Assembly: GCF_003545875.1 (NCBI RefSeq) | Contig: NZ_QHCS01000004.1 | Span: forward strand, 243,927-307,926 | DNA length: 64,000 bases | Reading direction: 5' to 3' | Origin: Leptospira stimsonii | GTDB taxonomy: Bacteria; Spirochaetota; Leptospiria; Leptospirales; Leptospiraceae | Shown: positions 39,275 to 50,457 of the stretch, in pieces | How positions within the stretch are numbered: position 1 is the stretch's first letter | Layout: every line of letters begins with the position of its first letter | Notes under the pieces: model-generated | Databases searched by the model: none | What the model saw: the letters and a program-made list of their open reading frames with translations, nothing else | Told to the model about the DNA's origin: nothing | Program-made: the position numbers and the translations under genes

Positions 39275-40541
39275 AAAGTTCGTCCGCTTCTTCGTATCTT
39301 CCTTTTTTACGGAGAATGTATCGCAAGAGTTTTTTTCGATCCTCCACGAGGTCGCTTCTTCCGGCGCCGGTCGTTCTATAGGCCTTATCGATCGAATAGA
39401 GTTCGGCTTCCAGAGACTGTAACTCTTGTAAGGCGAGATCCAATTGTCCTTTTCTTATCTCCGATCGTACTGTCATCAACCTCGATTCGAAAACGGATCC
39501 CTTATCCAAAAGATTCGACTGCGCGGCTTCCCGAAAGTAGAAGATCGCTTTGTTCCAGAAAAGCGGATCCCGTTTTCCCAGTTGATAGTTGAGCATTCCT
39601 CTTTTGAAAAGGAGTTCGTCGTATTCAACGGTTCCCGGATCTGCGAAAAAAAGGAGTTTCTCTAAGATTCCGTCCGCTTCCAGGGGTGAAATTGAATTGA
39701 GTCCGGTTTTGTAAATTCCGAACGCGAGTAGATTGAGGGCTTTTTTAAAATCGTTCGCGTTCACTCGGATGTTGCGATCCGGATCGATCAGAAAAGAATT
39801 AGATTTGATCTGCGACCAAACTCGCATCTGATTTTGTTTTTCCGTAAGCACATTCGGAAGATCCGAATCCTGATTGCAGGAGAAAAACGGTCTTTTTGGT
39901 TTTGCATTTTCGATGGCGACTCGAACCGATTCTTCCGTGTTGCGAACGTAGTCGGCGTAGGCGAGCAATACTTCTTCGGGGCGGCAAACCGCGAGAGCCG
40001 TACGTTCTATTTTTTTGGGAACGGAGAAATCGGGTCCCGAAAAGTTCAAGGCTCTCTTATAATAGTCTAACGATTCTAAGACGATTGGAGAGGTGATTCT
40101 CCAATATTCTCCCGGATTGAGTCCGCCCGTAAGCGGATCCCTCGATCTCGTTTTGGATGAAATCTTTTTTTCACCGGAGGATTCTTCTTTCATTCCGGAA
40201 TCCTTAAATCTCCAGATATGCATCGAATCGGTCCAAGAAGGTTTGTAAAGTACGGAATCTCTTTCACTCAGTGAATAATAATAAAGACAGGCCTCTCTCA
40301 TCAGATCGAGATCCGGAATTCTTTCTCCTTGATCTTGATAAGCGACTTCTTTTTGAAGAATGGAATCTCCCTTTTCGATAAATTCTTCGGCGGTTTTCCG
40401 ATCGTAACCGGGTGGTTGCACCATCAATGCAACTTTACTCAATAATTTATAGCGGTTGGGAAGAATCCAGGCGATCGCGACGGTCCAAACCAAAAGTAGG
40501 AGAAGAATGAATTTTTTATTTTCTCGGATGTATGTTAACAA
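39249..40541 (-). CDS. Membrane-anchored helical (TPR-like) protein, 430 aa
   Basis: TTG 40541 starts a chain with a short basic n-region and a single membrane segment (residues 10-27, FILLLLLVWTVAIAWILP), not cleaved by sequence. The rest is extracytoplasmic and largely helical, with TPR-like helices in KRGMLNYQLGKRDPLFWNKAIFYFREA and RKGQLDLALQELQSLEAELY and at the end KKGRYEEADELYVEED. I recognise no specific family. It is divergent from the TPR gene at 40676 (134 bp), and ends inside the desulfurase gene. A scaffold or envelope role is only a guess. Confidence 0.8.
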   Translation of the reverse strand: MLTYIRENKKFILLLLLVWTVAIAWILPNRYKLLSKVALMVQPPGYDRKTAEEFIEKGDSILQKEVAYQDQGERIPDLDLMREACLYYYSLSERDSVLYKPSWTDSMHIWRFKDSGMKEESSGEKKISSKTRSRDPLTGGLNPGEYWRITSPIVLESLDYYKRALNFSGPDFSVPKKIERTALAVCRPEEVLLAYADYVRNTEESVRVAIENAKPKRPFFSCNQDSDLPNVLTEKQNQMRVWSQIKSNSFLIDPDRNIRVNANDFKKALNLLAFGIYKTGLNSISPLEADGILEKLLFFADPGTVEYDELLFKRGMLNYQLGKRDPLFWNKAIFYFREAAQSNLLDKGSVFESRLMTVRSEIRKGQLDLALQELQSLEAELYSIDKAYRTTGAGRSDLVEDRKKLLRYILRKKGRYEEADELYVEEDSLF

Positions 40542-40675
40542 ATTTGACCGCTCCGATCGTTGGGAAAATTGATTCGACTCCTAGACGGATTGTGTGCAGA
40601 ATGAAATTCCGGACCTATTGACGGGATGGTTCCTGACGTAGGGAACATTCTTCTCAAATCTGTCCCGTTACCTGA

Positions 40676-42697
<2,022 letters not shown>

Positions 42698-42714
42698 AAG
42701 AAATCGTTAATTTT

Positions 42715-43503
42715 ATGAAACTAAAAGTATATTCGTTAAATTTAATATATTTGCTGGCGGTTTACGCTTGTAATACCCCGCAGATCGAAGAAATTTCCTT
42801 TCCTGACAAAGGGAATCTAAAATTCTTATCCTCTAAAAATCCGGAAGCGGTGCGGATCTTAAAGTCGATCAAAGAATTGGAAAATAAAAACACTTCCTAC
42901 TCCGGTGAATTCTCCATGAGAATCGAAAACTTCGTTCCTAAGAAGGAAAGTTTTTCCGCGGACGGTAAGATCTACTACGACCGTCCTTCCGGCAAAATGT
43001 ATATCGAACTTTCGGATCCTTTTTTCGGAATGATCGTCTCCCGTGTTTTTACGGACGGGATTTCGATTCAGATCAAAACCGCAAATTCGAATCCACAAAC
43101 TCTTCCGATGGGGGATATCGTTTTTAAGGATCCAACTGGCAAAAAACAATCCACGATTCCGTTCCCGGTTTTGTATTCCCTTCTTTCCAATAATAGTTCG
43201 GGACTCGCGGGGGCGGATCCTATCTTCGTCAATCTTTCGGAACGAGCGATTCTCGTAAAAAAACCGGGAGAAGATATCACATTTTGGATGACCGATTTAG
43301 GGATCGGTTCCGTCGAGCTCCTTTCCAAAAAGAGCAATCTCAAGGCGATCACGAAAGTACAGGGAATCGTTTCGTTTCCGCCGAAAACTACGATCACAAG
43401 AATTGTAGAACCAAAAACGAATCTGGATCAGAACAAGATTGAAATCAAAATGAAAAAGATCGCACTCTCGGAAACGATTCCCGATTCTAAATTTCAGTTT
43501 TAG
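42715..43503 (+). CDS. LolA/LolB-fold (DUF4292-like) lipoprotein
   Basis: A 262-residue lipoprotein with Cys19 in A-V-Y-A-C. The mature part matches the half-barrel pattern of LolA/LolB-like proteins: a first helix around AVRILKSIKELENKN, then strands SYSGEFSMRIENF, SFSADGKIYYDRPSGKMYIELSDPFFGMIVSRVF, DGISIQIKT and later TFWMTDLGIGSVELL. A lipidated protein of this fold next to a TPR protein recalls DUF4292/LolB-type systems that receive lipoproteins or lipids at the outer membrane. Leptospires lack an obvious canonical LolB, so this is a candidate (inference, not shown). Confidence 0.75.
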   Translation: MKLKVYSLNLIYLLAVYACNTPQIEEISFPDKGNLKFLSSKNPEAVRILKSIKELENKNTSYSGEFSMRIENFVPKKESFSADGKIYYDRPSGKMYIELSDPFFGMIVSRVFTDGISIQIKTANSNPQTLPMGDIVFKDPTGKKQSTIPFPVLYSLLSNNSSGLAGADPIFVNLSERAILVKKPGEDITFWMTDLGIGSVELLSKKSNLKAITKVQGIVSFPPKTTITRIVEPKTNLDQNKIEIKMKKIALSETIPDSKFQF

Positions 43504-43635
43504 GAAAAAAAGATCGAGTTTACAACATTCCTCGGTTCGTCATTTTGGATGAATCTTAGCGAACGATACGATAACCGATGGATTCGAAATCGTGTCAAAC
43601 TCTCATTCACAATTCGTCGTATTTGGAGCGAAAAC

Positions 43636-44403
43636 ATGCTTTCTGAAATTAGAAACAATCATATTCTGGAACTCTATATCGAAACCAACGAGGTCAATTC
43701 TTTGAACGGGGATTTTTTTAAAACGATCTCCGCAAAACTTGATTCGATATCGAAGGATCCTTCCATTAAGGCGGTGATTCTTACTTCCAAGAATGAAAAA
43801 TTTTTTTCCAACGGGTTTAATCCGGAAATTTTCGTGGGAAAGACCTTGGAACAAATTCAAGAAGTGCTTCGTCTTGCGCTGGATACGGCTTCGAAACTTC
43901 TCTTTTTTGAAAGGCCGATCGTGTGCGCAATGAACGGTCATTCCATGGGTTTAGGCGCGGTTTACGCGATCTTTTGCGATTATAGAATGATGGTGGAAAA
44001 GAAAGGCCGTCTCGGTTTTCCGGAATCGCAGATCGGAATCAATTTTCCATCGGTCGCCGGCTTTATGTTGAAAGAAACAGTCGGAATCACCGCGGCTCGT
44101 GATCTTCTTTATTCGGGAAAGGGTCTGAAAGCCGAAGAAGCAAAAGAGATCGGGTTGATCGACGACGTTGCGACTTCCACCGAAGAGATGATGACGAAAG
44201 CAAGAAAATACTGCGAACAATTCAAGGATATGGCGATTGAGTCGGTGATCGGAATCAAGGTTTCACTTAGGGATCCGGTTCGGATGTTTGCTGAAAAAAA
44301 CGCCGAAAGAGATATCGTTCTTCTTTCCAACGCCGTTTTTTCCAGAAACGGTCAAGAAGGAATGAAATCCATTCTTGAAAGAAGAAGACCGGTATTTCAG
44401 TAA
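43636..44403 (+). CDS. Enoyl-CoA hydratase/isomerase family protein
   Basis: A 255-residue crotonase-fold protein, likely a beta-oxidation enzyme acting on enoyl-CoA. The oxyanion-hole segment is MNGHSMGLGAVYAIFCDYRMM (residues 99-119), and FPESQIGINFP follows at 128-138, with a single Glu as in 3,2-enoyl-CoA isomerases rather than the two Glu of hydratases. The C-terminal helices bear an ARKYCEQF segment. Start ATG 43636 is supported by GGAG nine bases before it; a longer frame from 43549 adds 29 residues unlike family N-termini. A terminator follows. Confidence 0.88.
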   Translation: MLSEIRNNHILELYIETNEVNSLNGDFFKTISAKLDSISKDPSIKAVILTSKNEKFFSNGFNPEIFVGKTLEQIQEVLRLALDTASKLLFFERPIVCAMNGHSMGLGAVYAIFCDYRMMVEKKGRLGFPESQIGINFPSVAGFMLKETVGITAARDLLYSGKGLKAEEAKEIGLIDDVATSTEEMMTKARKYCEQFKDMAIESVIGIKVSLRDPVRMFAEKNAERDIVLLSNAVFSRNGQEGMKSILERRRPVFQ

Positions 44404-44432
44404 ATTCTAATTTATAAAAATTGAATATAATT

Positions 44433-44458
44433 AGCCGGTGAAATTCGCCGGCTTTTTT
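44433..44458 (+). terminator. Intrinsic terminator after the enoyl-CoA isomerase gene
   Basis: AGCCGG (44433-44438) pairs with CCGGCT (44448-44453), followed by a T-run. Confidence 0.85.
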
Positions 44459-44903
44459 ATGGGTTAAGAACCTATCTTTAAAGAGTCAAAATCGTTTGAG
44501 CGCTGTAGAAAGTTGTTTCGACAGATTATCGAAATGAAAATCAATTGAGAGCAAATTTCAAATTCTCTCGGTTTTACGCGCAAATCGCGCCTCAATTTGG
44601 AAAGTTCTTTTGAAATCAAGAAAGATCCCAATCCGAATTTTTCTAGGAGTTCCTACAGGCGGAGTTACGTTTTTGTGCTTGTGAAAAGGTTCATTTTCTG
44701 GTATAGAAAACTCCCCTGATTTTTTCCCGCCACCTCTCCACCTCCACCCAATCAGGGTGGGGCGCTCGCGCTTTAACGGCGAGGTCGTTGTTCCGACAGT
44801 TTTTCTGAAGATTCAGTTCCCCTGCCGGTTTAGGATCTACGGTTTACAAAAAGAGGTTTTTACAGTTTGTAGAAAGTCCCTTTTTGTAAAAGGATTTCTA
44901 TTC
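44459..44903. other. Gene-free region carrying interspersed repeat copy B
   Basis: About 445 bp without a gene. It holds TAGGAGTTCCTACAG at 44644-44658, the 106-bp repeat at 44711-44816 and AT-rich flanks. Confidence 0.5.
44711..44816. repeat. Interspersed non-coding repeat, copy B
   Basis: Same orientation as copy A (15941-16047) and similar along its length, with small indels. It has GATTTTTTCCCGCCACC, GGGTGGGGCGCTCGCGCTTT, TTCCGACAG and CTGAAGATTCAG. CCACC and GGTGG segments allow a stem of the left part. Confidence 0.7.
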
Positions 44904-46595
44904 TTAGTAAAAAACTTTACCGGGGTTTAAGATTTCTTTCTTATCGATTTCTTTCTTGAACGCTCTCAAACCGAGTAGAGCCGGTTTGGAGGTTGATTTT
45001 TCATACCAGGATTTATGATCGAATCCGACCCCGTGGTGGTGCGAAATCGGGGCCCCGTTTTGGATAAAACAATCCGAGACGGTTCGTTTCATTTTAAACC
45101 ACTGATCCTCGGGTTTTTTAGAATCCATCGGGAAGATGATCGTATAATAAAGACAAGCGCCTTCGTGATAACTATGAGAGATATGACACATCGCGATCGA
45201 ACCAGGAATCGATTTTTCCAAAGCGTTCACTCCTTCTTTGTGAAGAAGAAGGACTCTGTCATACGTCGTGGAAGTTTCCATCGTATCCACGCCGATTCCG
45301 TTTTCCATCACGTGATTTCTCAAGAAGGGCATATTGTATCGGGAATGAATCCACTGTTCACCCAGGTGAGTCCCCGCATACAATCCTCCAAACAAAGGAA
45401 TCACTTTTTTGATTTTGGCAAAGTTCTGAGAAACGTCGAGTTTGGTTCCGTCCATCCCGAGTAGTATCACGCACTTATCTTCCCCGATTGACTTGAAATT
45501 CAGAACTGCGTCTTGGATTTTATTCTTTAACCAGCGGACCGGTGTATTCTTTTTGCCAAGCGTGCCTAACGTTTGATACAAACGAGTTTCGTTCGCGTCT
45601 GAAAGTCGAATCATCGAAGTCGGAATTTCTCTATGATTGATTTCTTTGATGAAGTTTAAACCTGCTTCAAAATTCGGAAAAACGATTCCGAAATACTTTC
45701 TTGTCTCGGGAAGTTTATGCACTTTGATCGTAACCTCAGTGATGACACCAAGAAGTCCTTCGCTTCCCGCGAAGATTTGATTTAAGTCCGGTCCGGTGGA
45801 AGACGCGGGGTCCCTCAAGGTTTCCACAACGCCGGATGGAGTTACAACCTTCAAGCAGGTGAGAATTTCTTCTATCTTTCCGTAACGATTCGATTGTTGT
45901 CCCGCGCTTCTCGCCGCGATCCAACCTCCAAGAGTAGAATATTCAAAGGACTGTGGAAAGTGTCCCAGAGTGAATCCTTGATCGTTCAAGATTTTTTCCA
46001 ATTTTGGACCGTAGATTCCAGCCTGAAAGGTAGCGAGGAAACTTTCCTTATCCAGTCGAACGAGTGAATCCATTCGGGTTGTATCAAGGGAAAGAACCGC
46101 CTTTTGTCCCTTTCCTTTGATGACTTCCAAACCGCCGACCACGGAAGAACCGCCTCCAAACGGAATGACGGTGATTTGATTTTTGGAGCAATATTCTAAA
46201 ATTTTAACGATTTCCGATTCCTTTGCAGGATAGATGACTCCGTCTACAAAATGTTTGAGTGAATCGAAGGAAAGGCGAAGGACGTCGTAATAACTTTTTC
46301 CAGCGGAATGAAAGATTCTCTCTCTCCGTTCCGTGGAAAAATGTTTGGTTCCGCTGATTTTACTCAATTCACGAATTTGCGCCGGACTAAACGCTGATTT
46401 CGGAAGAGTTACTTCTTCCAAGGCGACAGGAGGAGTTTTACGAATTTCGGTGACATTGAATTCGTCGGAAAGAAACGCAAGAATCTCCTGCATTTGACCT
46501 ACTCTAAAAAAGTCCTGCCCATAAGCACCCCAAGCGTTCCATCTCAAGTTATCTCTTGAATAATCTATCTTTGTATTGAGTTCTGTATAAAACAT
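44904..46595 (-). CDS. FAD-binding oxidase, alkylglycerone-phosphate-synthase-like
   Basis: A 563-residue flavoprotein of the FAD-linked oxidase (VAO/PCMH) family. FAD-binding PPGGGSSV-type loop: PFGGGSSVVGGLEV (145-158). SFEYSTLGGWIAARSAGQQSNRYGKIEEI and TGPDLNQIFAGSEGLLGVIT follow; the substrate domain ends with SHHHGVGFDHKSWY (His triplet 519-521), a signature of alkyl-DHAP synthase (AGPS). AGPS swaps the acyl of acyl-DHAP for a fatty alcohol, making the first ether bond of ether lipids. Activity here is inferred; some bacterial homologues are generic glycolate or lactate-type oxidases. glpD, which supplies DHAP, lies 2.2 kb away. Confidence 0.85.
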   Translation of the reverse strand: MFYTELNTKIDYSRDNLRWNAWGAYGQDFFRVGQMQEILAFLSDEFNVTEIRKTPPVALEEVTLPKSAFSPAQIRELSKISGTKHFSTERRERIFHSAGKSYYDVLRLSFDSLKHFVDGVIYPAKESEIVKILEYCSKNQITVIPFGGGSSVVGGLEVIKGKGQKAVLSLDTTRMDSLVRLDKESFLATFQAGIYGPKLEKILNDQGFTLGHFPQSFEYSTLGGWIAARSAGQQSNRYGKIEEILTCLKVVTPSGVVETLRDPASSTGPDLNQIFAGSEGLLGVITEVTIKVHKLPETRKYFGIVFPNFEAGLNFIKEINHREIPTSMIRLSDANETRLYQTLGTLGKKNTPVRWLKNKIQDAVLNFKSIGEDKCVILLGMDGTKLDVSQNFAKIKKVIPLFGGLYAGTHLGEQWIHSRYNMPFLRNHVMENGIGVDTMETSTTYDRVLLLHKEGVNALEKSIPGSIAMCHISHSYHEGACLYYTIIFPMDSKKPEDQWFKMKRTVSDCFIQNGAPISHHHGVGFDHKSWYEKSTSKPALLGLRAFKKEIDKKEILNPGKVFY

Positions 46596-46684
46596 ATCTC
46601 TCTCATTCTCCGAAGGAAGGATAAAACTGTCCGAAGCACAAGAATCTGGATCCGATCGGATTTCGCAACAGAATTCCGAAAGAA

Positions 46685-48655
46685 TTAAGATCGAAGAAGA
46701 TCCTTGAATTCTTTGACTCGCTCGTTTTCGGGATCCAATTCACCGGCCCTCTCGATGAGAAAAGAAGCCCGATTTAAATTTCCTTGGAGTCGATATACGT
46801 CGGAAAGATGAATTAGATTCTTGATATGGTCCGGAAAACGAAGTCGAAACCGTTCTCCCAACTCCTCCGATTTTTTGAGGAGGAAAAGGTCCTTATTCTG
46901 CGAATAATTTCTTTTGGAAAGAAGAGACGTATAAAGAAGGAGTTCGTGATCCGCCGGATCTAAGTTCAGCGCCTGCACTGCTTTTTGAAGCGCCTTCGAG
47001 AGATTTCCGGTTTTATCCAAAAGCCTGGCTAAAAGTTTGAGTTCTTCCGAAGAAAAATCATTCTTTCCGTCGTTCGTTTCATAGATCGTAAGAGCTCCTA
47101 CAAAGTCTTTCGACAGAGCCGCCTTTTTGGCTCTTAAGAATCGATCGAGATGGATCGGACGAGAAACTTCTTTCGTGAACTCGATCGATAAAAGGCTATA
47201 ATCGTCCGAAAAATTTCCGAACTTCAAAAGAAGCTCCTCGATTTCGGACAAATCTCCTTTGGCTTCTTCTACTCTGCGTAAGAATTCGGTTTCATCCTCG
47301 TTGATTTTTCTTTTACCCTCGAAGTTTTCACCCAGAACCAGGTCGTCCTTTCCGTCGGAACCGCAGAAAATTTTATCCCCCGGTTTCATCTGAAAGAGTT
47401 TTACGAATACCTGACCGCTGATTCCTTGTACTCCCAATTTAAAAAAATGCGTTTCGGGGTCGATAAACGAAGCTTTTCCGTCACGATACAGAACCAACCA
47501 GGGATGTTCTATATTCAAATAATATAATGTTCCCGTATCTTCTTCCACAAGACCTAAGACGGCCGAAACGAGCATACTTCCGTCGAAAGTTTCGAATACT
47601 TTTTGAAGATCCGTAAAACAATCCTTGAGCCAGCGTTCCGGAGAACGGTTTGCGGAATCCGGGTCCATCCTGGAGCGAATGATCACCGAGTTGTAGACCG
47701 CTCCCAATACGAGCGCTCCACCCGCACCCTGAATGGATTTCCCCATCGCATCTCCGTTGATAAATGCCTTAAATTTTTTATCTTGGAGGGTCAGGTCGTA
47801 AGCGCTGAGATAATCTCCGCCTAATTCGTATTCTTTTTCACGAAAGGAAAACTTCTTAAACTGGTTCAGTGCAAAGTTGATTTGAATCGGACCGTTTTCG
47901 GTCTTTTTAGCGATGAGCGGATCTAAAAGAAGAGAGGTAAGAAAGTAATCTCCGTCTTGCTTTTCCTTTAATCCTTGGATCTGTTCCATGTTCTCGGAGA
48001 TCTCGCGATTCTTTTCTAAAATTTTAAAATGACCGACGAAGTTGGAGAATCGATATCGCTCCACGATAAACCCGCTGAAAAAAGCGAGAAGGTAGCTGAT
48101 CGCAAGATTTTGCATCGAATACGAAGCTTGGTCCGTGGAGAGATTCGGATGATACAAAAGAACGGCGATCAAAAAGCTGAAAATCGAAAGAGAATAAAGG
48201 AGAATCAAGGCCTTTCTTGGGAACGGCATAAAGACCATCGACATGACGACGATCTGAAGTCCGGAAACGTAGTTGGGATCGTCGGCGATTCTTCCGGTAA
48301 AAAAAGCGGTTACGTTCAAAAGATACAAAAAAAGAATATAAGCCCATTCTAAACCCTTTCCCCTCAGTTTTGTACCTACAAATTTATCAATTGCGATCGC
48401 AATTAAGAAAAAGGAACTGAGTAAGCTCAAACCGATTCTAAAATAAAAGAGTTCCGGAAACTCAGGATGTAGTTTTCGATCGGTGTCTAACGCAAAACCC
48501 AACCAAACAAAGGTTCCAATGATCGATCCGGGATAATGGAGTAATCTTGCCTGTCTATGGAGATCTTCCACATATTCCTCTGCAAAACGGATTCTATCTT
48601 CCTGTATGTCAAAGAAGAGACGGAAGTATTTTTTCAGAATAATGGGAAAGGTCAT
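46685..48655 (-). CDS. Membrane SpoIIE-type serine phosphatase with C-terminal TPR
   Basis: A 656-residue protein in three parts. Residues about 45-215 hold six or so membrane helices; a helical linker follows. A PP2C/SpoIIE domain spans about 270-500, with metal-binding motifs ELGGDYLSAY, INGDAMGKSIQGAGGALVLG, FCGSDGKDDLV and FSDDYSLLSIEF. The last 150 residues are TPR-like (GNLSKALQKAVQALNLDPADHELLLYTSL; GNLNRASFLIERAGELDPENERVKE). RsbU/SpoIIE phosphatases dephosphorylate anti-sigma-factor antagonists, controlling stress responses. Leptospires have many. No partner antagonist gene is adjacent, so its target is unknown. Confidence 0.92.
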   Translation of the reverse strand: MTFPIILKKYFRLFFDIQEDRIRFAEEYVEDLHRQARLLHYPGSIIGTFVWLGFALDTDRKLHPEFPELFYFRIGLSLLSSFFLIAIAIDKFVGTKLRGKGLEWAYILFLYLLNVTAFFTGRIADDPNYVSGLQIVVMSMVFMPFPRKALILLYSLSIFSFLIAVLLYHPNLSTDQASYSMQNLAISYLLAFFSGFIVERYRFSNFVGHFKILEKNREISENMEQIQGLKEKQDGDYFLTSLLLDPLIAKKTENGPIQINFALNQFKKFSFREKEYELGGDYLSAYDLTLQDKKFKAFINGDAMGKSIQGAGGALVLGAVYNSVIIRSRMDPDSANRSPERWLKDCFTDLQKVFETFDGSMLVSAVLGLVEEDTGTLYYLNIEHPWLVLYRDGKASFIDPETHFFKLGVQGISGQVFVKLFQMKPGDKIFCGSDGKDDLVLGENFEGKRKINEDETEFLRRVEEAKGDLSEIEELLLKFGNFSDDYSLLSIEFTKEVSRPIHLDRFLRAKKAALSKDFVGALTIYETNDGKNDFSSEELKLLARLLDKTGNLSKALQKAVQALNLDPADHELLLYTSLLSKRNYSQNKDLFLLKKSEELGERFRLRFPDHIKNLIHLSDVYRLQGNLNRASFLIERAGELDPENERVKEFKDLLRS

Positions 48656-48767
48656 CGTATTCCTAAGGTTATTGGAATTCTAAATTTTTCAATCAGAGTT
48701 TTCGGATTTATATACAATGATATCAAATTATAAAATTCTTGATTTTTCTCATTTGAGTTAAAAGCGG

Positions 48768-48797
48768 TTGACCTTGCCATTTTTAAAAAAATAAATA
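48768..48797 (+). promoter_or_regulatory. Candidate promoter of glpD (leaderless transcript)
   Basis: TTGACC (48768-48773), 18-bp spacer, TAAATA (48792-48797). Transcription would start about six to seven bases later, at or beside ATG 48803. No GGAG-like site precedes that ATG. Confidence 0.6.
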
Positions 48798-48802
48798 CTG
48801 GT

Positions 48803-50455
48803 ATGGCAAAAAAAACAAAGTCAACTTCTACCAAAACGATTTCTTCCAAACAAGCCGCGTCTTCGATCTACGATTTACTGATCGTGGGCGGAGGTATCAC
48901 AGGCGCGAACGTCCTTTGGGATTCTACTCTACGAGGTCTGAAGTCGATTTTGTTGGAAAAAAACGATTATGCGTCGGGAACAAGTCAAGCGACTTCCAAA
49001 CTCATCCATGGCGGGTTGCGTTATCTCAAAAATTTTGAATTGGGTCTCGTTCGTGAATCTCTAAGAGAAAGAGCGACTCTTGCAAGAATCACTCCGAATG
49101 CGGTTCAGACGATGGGATTTCTCGTGCCCGTGTATTCGCAAGCCGAAAGAATTGTTTTAAAACTCGGGATGGAGATGTACAACACATTGTCCTTTGATAG
49201 AAACCGAAACATTTCGGAAGATCGTTTGATCCCTAAGTATAGTTTTCTATCCAAGGAGCAAACGATCATGGAATCTCCGAGCCTAGAAAGGCAAAAATTA
49301 AAGGGCTCTTATCTTTATTATGATTATCTTAATTTAAATCCGGAACGTCATACTTCCGAGTTCATCTTTTCCTCGAGGGAAAAGGGCGCTGTCGCCAAAA
49401 ATTATACGGAAGTCATTTCGATTAGTCGAAATTCCGATTCTACCTATCAGGTTGTCGCCAAAGACAAGTTAAACGGAAAAGAAATCGTTTTTCAGGCCAA
49501 ATCCGTAGTGAATGCCGCGGGACCATGGGCGGATTTTGTGGAATCTCTCGCCGGAGTTCCTGCTGATAAAAATTTGGTCCGATCGAAAGGAATCCACGTC
49601 GTGACGAGAAAAATCTGCGGCGATAAAACGATCGTAACTAAGAAAAAAGATGGAACTCATATTTTTATCATTCCTTGGAGAAATAAAACGATTATCGGAA
49701 CGACCGATACGGAATATCCGGATAACCCTGACGCTTTTCGAGTAACGAAAAAAGATATCGAGGAATTGTTAAGCGAAGTGAATTATTCGTTCGGTTTTAC
49801 GGATCTCGCTATTCAAGATGTGGACTTCTATTACGGTGGATTGAGACCTTTGGTGGAGGATCCAAGTGAAACCACTTCCACGTACAACGCTTCACGCAAG
49901 ACTGAAATCTTCGATCATAAAGACGCTGGCTTTCCGGGCTTCTTTACCGCGATGGGAGGAAAATATACTACGAGTCGAGCGGTAGGAGAAGCCGTCGTCG
50001 ATAAGGTAGCGGACTATCTTCCCGGAAACTTTCGAGAATGTGAAACGGAAGTGATTCCACCTGCGACAGGGGATTACTCCGATCTTCCTACTTTGATTCA
50101 AGATTTGAGTCGAAAATTTCCGAAGCTCAGAGGAGAGTTGGTCGAGATCGTCGCCAATCGGTACGGATCGCAGGCCTATTCCATTCTTTCTAAGAGCGGT
50201 GGTCAGGAAGAATTTTATACTTTGCAGAACGGGGAAAAGTTTTTTGAAAGCGAGTTGAGATTTATCGCCGGTAGGGAAGACATCCGTTTTGCGACCGACT
50301 TCTTCTTTCATCGATCTGGCGTCGGGGTACCTGGGCTTCCTGAGGAAAAAGAGTTGAATCGATTGCTTCGTTCCTTAGGAAAACATCTAAAATGGAATTC
50401 GACTAGAATTCAGAAAGAAACGAAGGCGGTCCTCGATCGTTATAAGATTTTTTGA
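48803..50455 (+). CDS. glpD: Glycerol-3-phosphate dehydrogenase (FAD) GlpD
   Basis: A 550-residue flavoenzyme oxidising glycerol-3-phosphate to DHAP and feeding electrons to quinone at the inner membrane. The FAD motif GGGITG is at 29-34, then LLEKNDYASGTSQATSKLIHGGLRYL, which is highly typical of GlpD. Later come AAGPWADFV, RSKGIHVV, TTDTEYPDNPD and GGLRPLVEDP, and the C-terminal domain with EAVVDKVADYLPG and FFFHRSGVG. The first 20 residues are Lys/Ser/Thr-rich and precede the usual start, but no other start codon lies nearer. It looks leaderless, with a promoter abutting the ATG. Confidence 0.95.
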   Translation: MAKKTKSTSTKTISSKQAASSIYDLLIVGGGITGANVLWDSTLRGLKSILLEKNDYASGTSQATSKLIHGGLRYLKNFELGLVRESLRERATLARITPNAVQTMGFLVPVYSQAERIVLKLGMEMYNTLSFDRNRNISEDRLIPKYSFLSKEQTIMESPSLERQKLKGSYLYYDYLNLNPERHTSEFIFSSREKGAVAKNYTEVISISRNSDSTYQVVAKDKLNGKEIVFQAKSVVNAAGPWADFVESLAGVPADKNLVRSKGIHVVTRKICGDKTIVTKKKDGTHIFIIPWRNKTIIGTTDTEYPDNPDAFRVTKKDIEELLSEVNYSFGFTDLAIQDVDFYYGGLRPLVEDPSETTSTYNASRKTEIFDHKDAGFPGFFTAMGGKYTTSRAVGEAVVDKVADYLPGNFRECETEVIPPATGDYSDLPTLIQDLSRKFPKLRGELVEIVANRYGSQAYSILSKSGGQEEFYTLQNGEKFFESELRFIAGREDIRFATDFFFHRSGVGVPGLPEEKELNRLLRSLGKHLKWNSTRIQKETKAVLDRYKIF

Positions 50456-50457
50456 AT

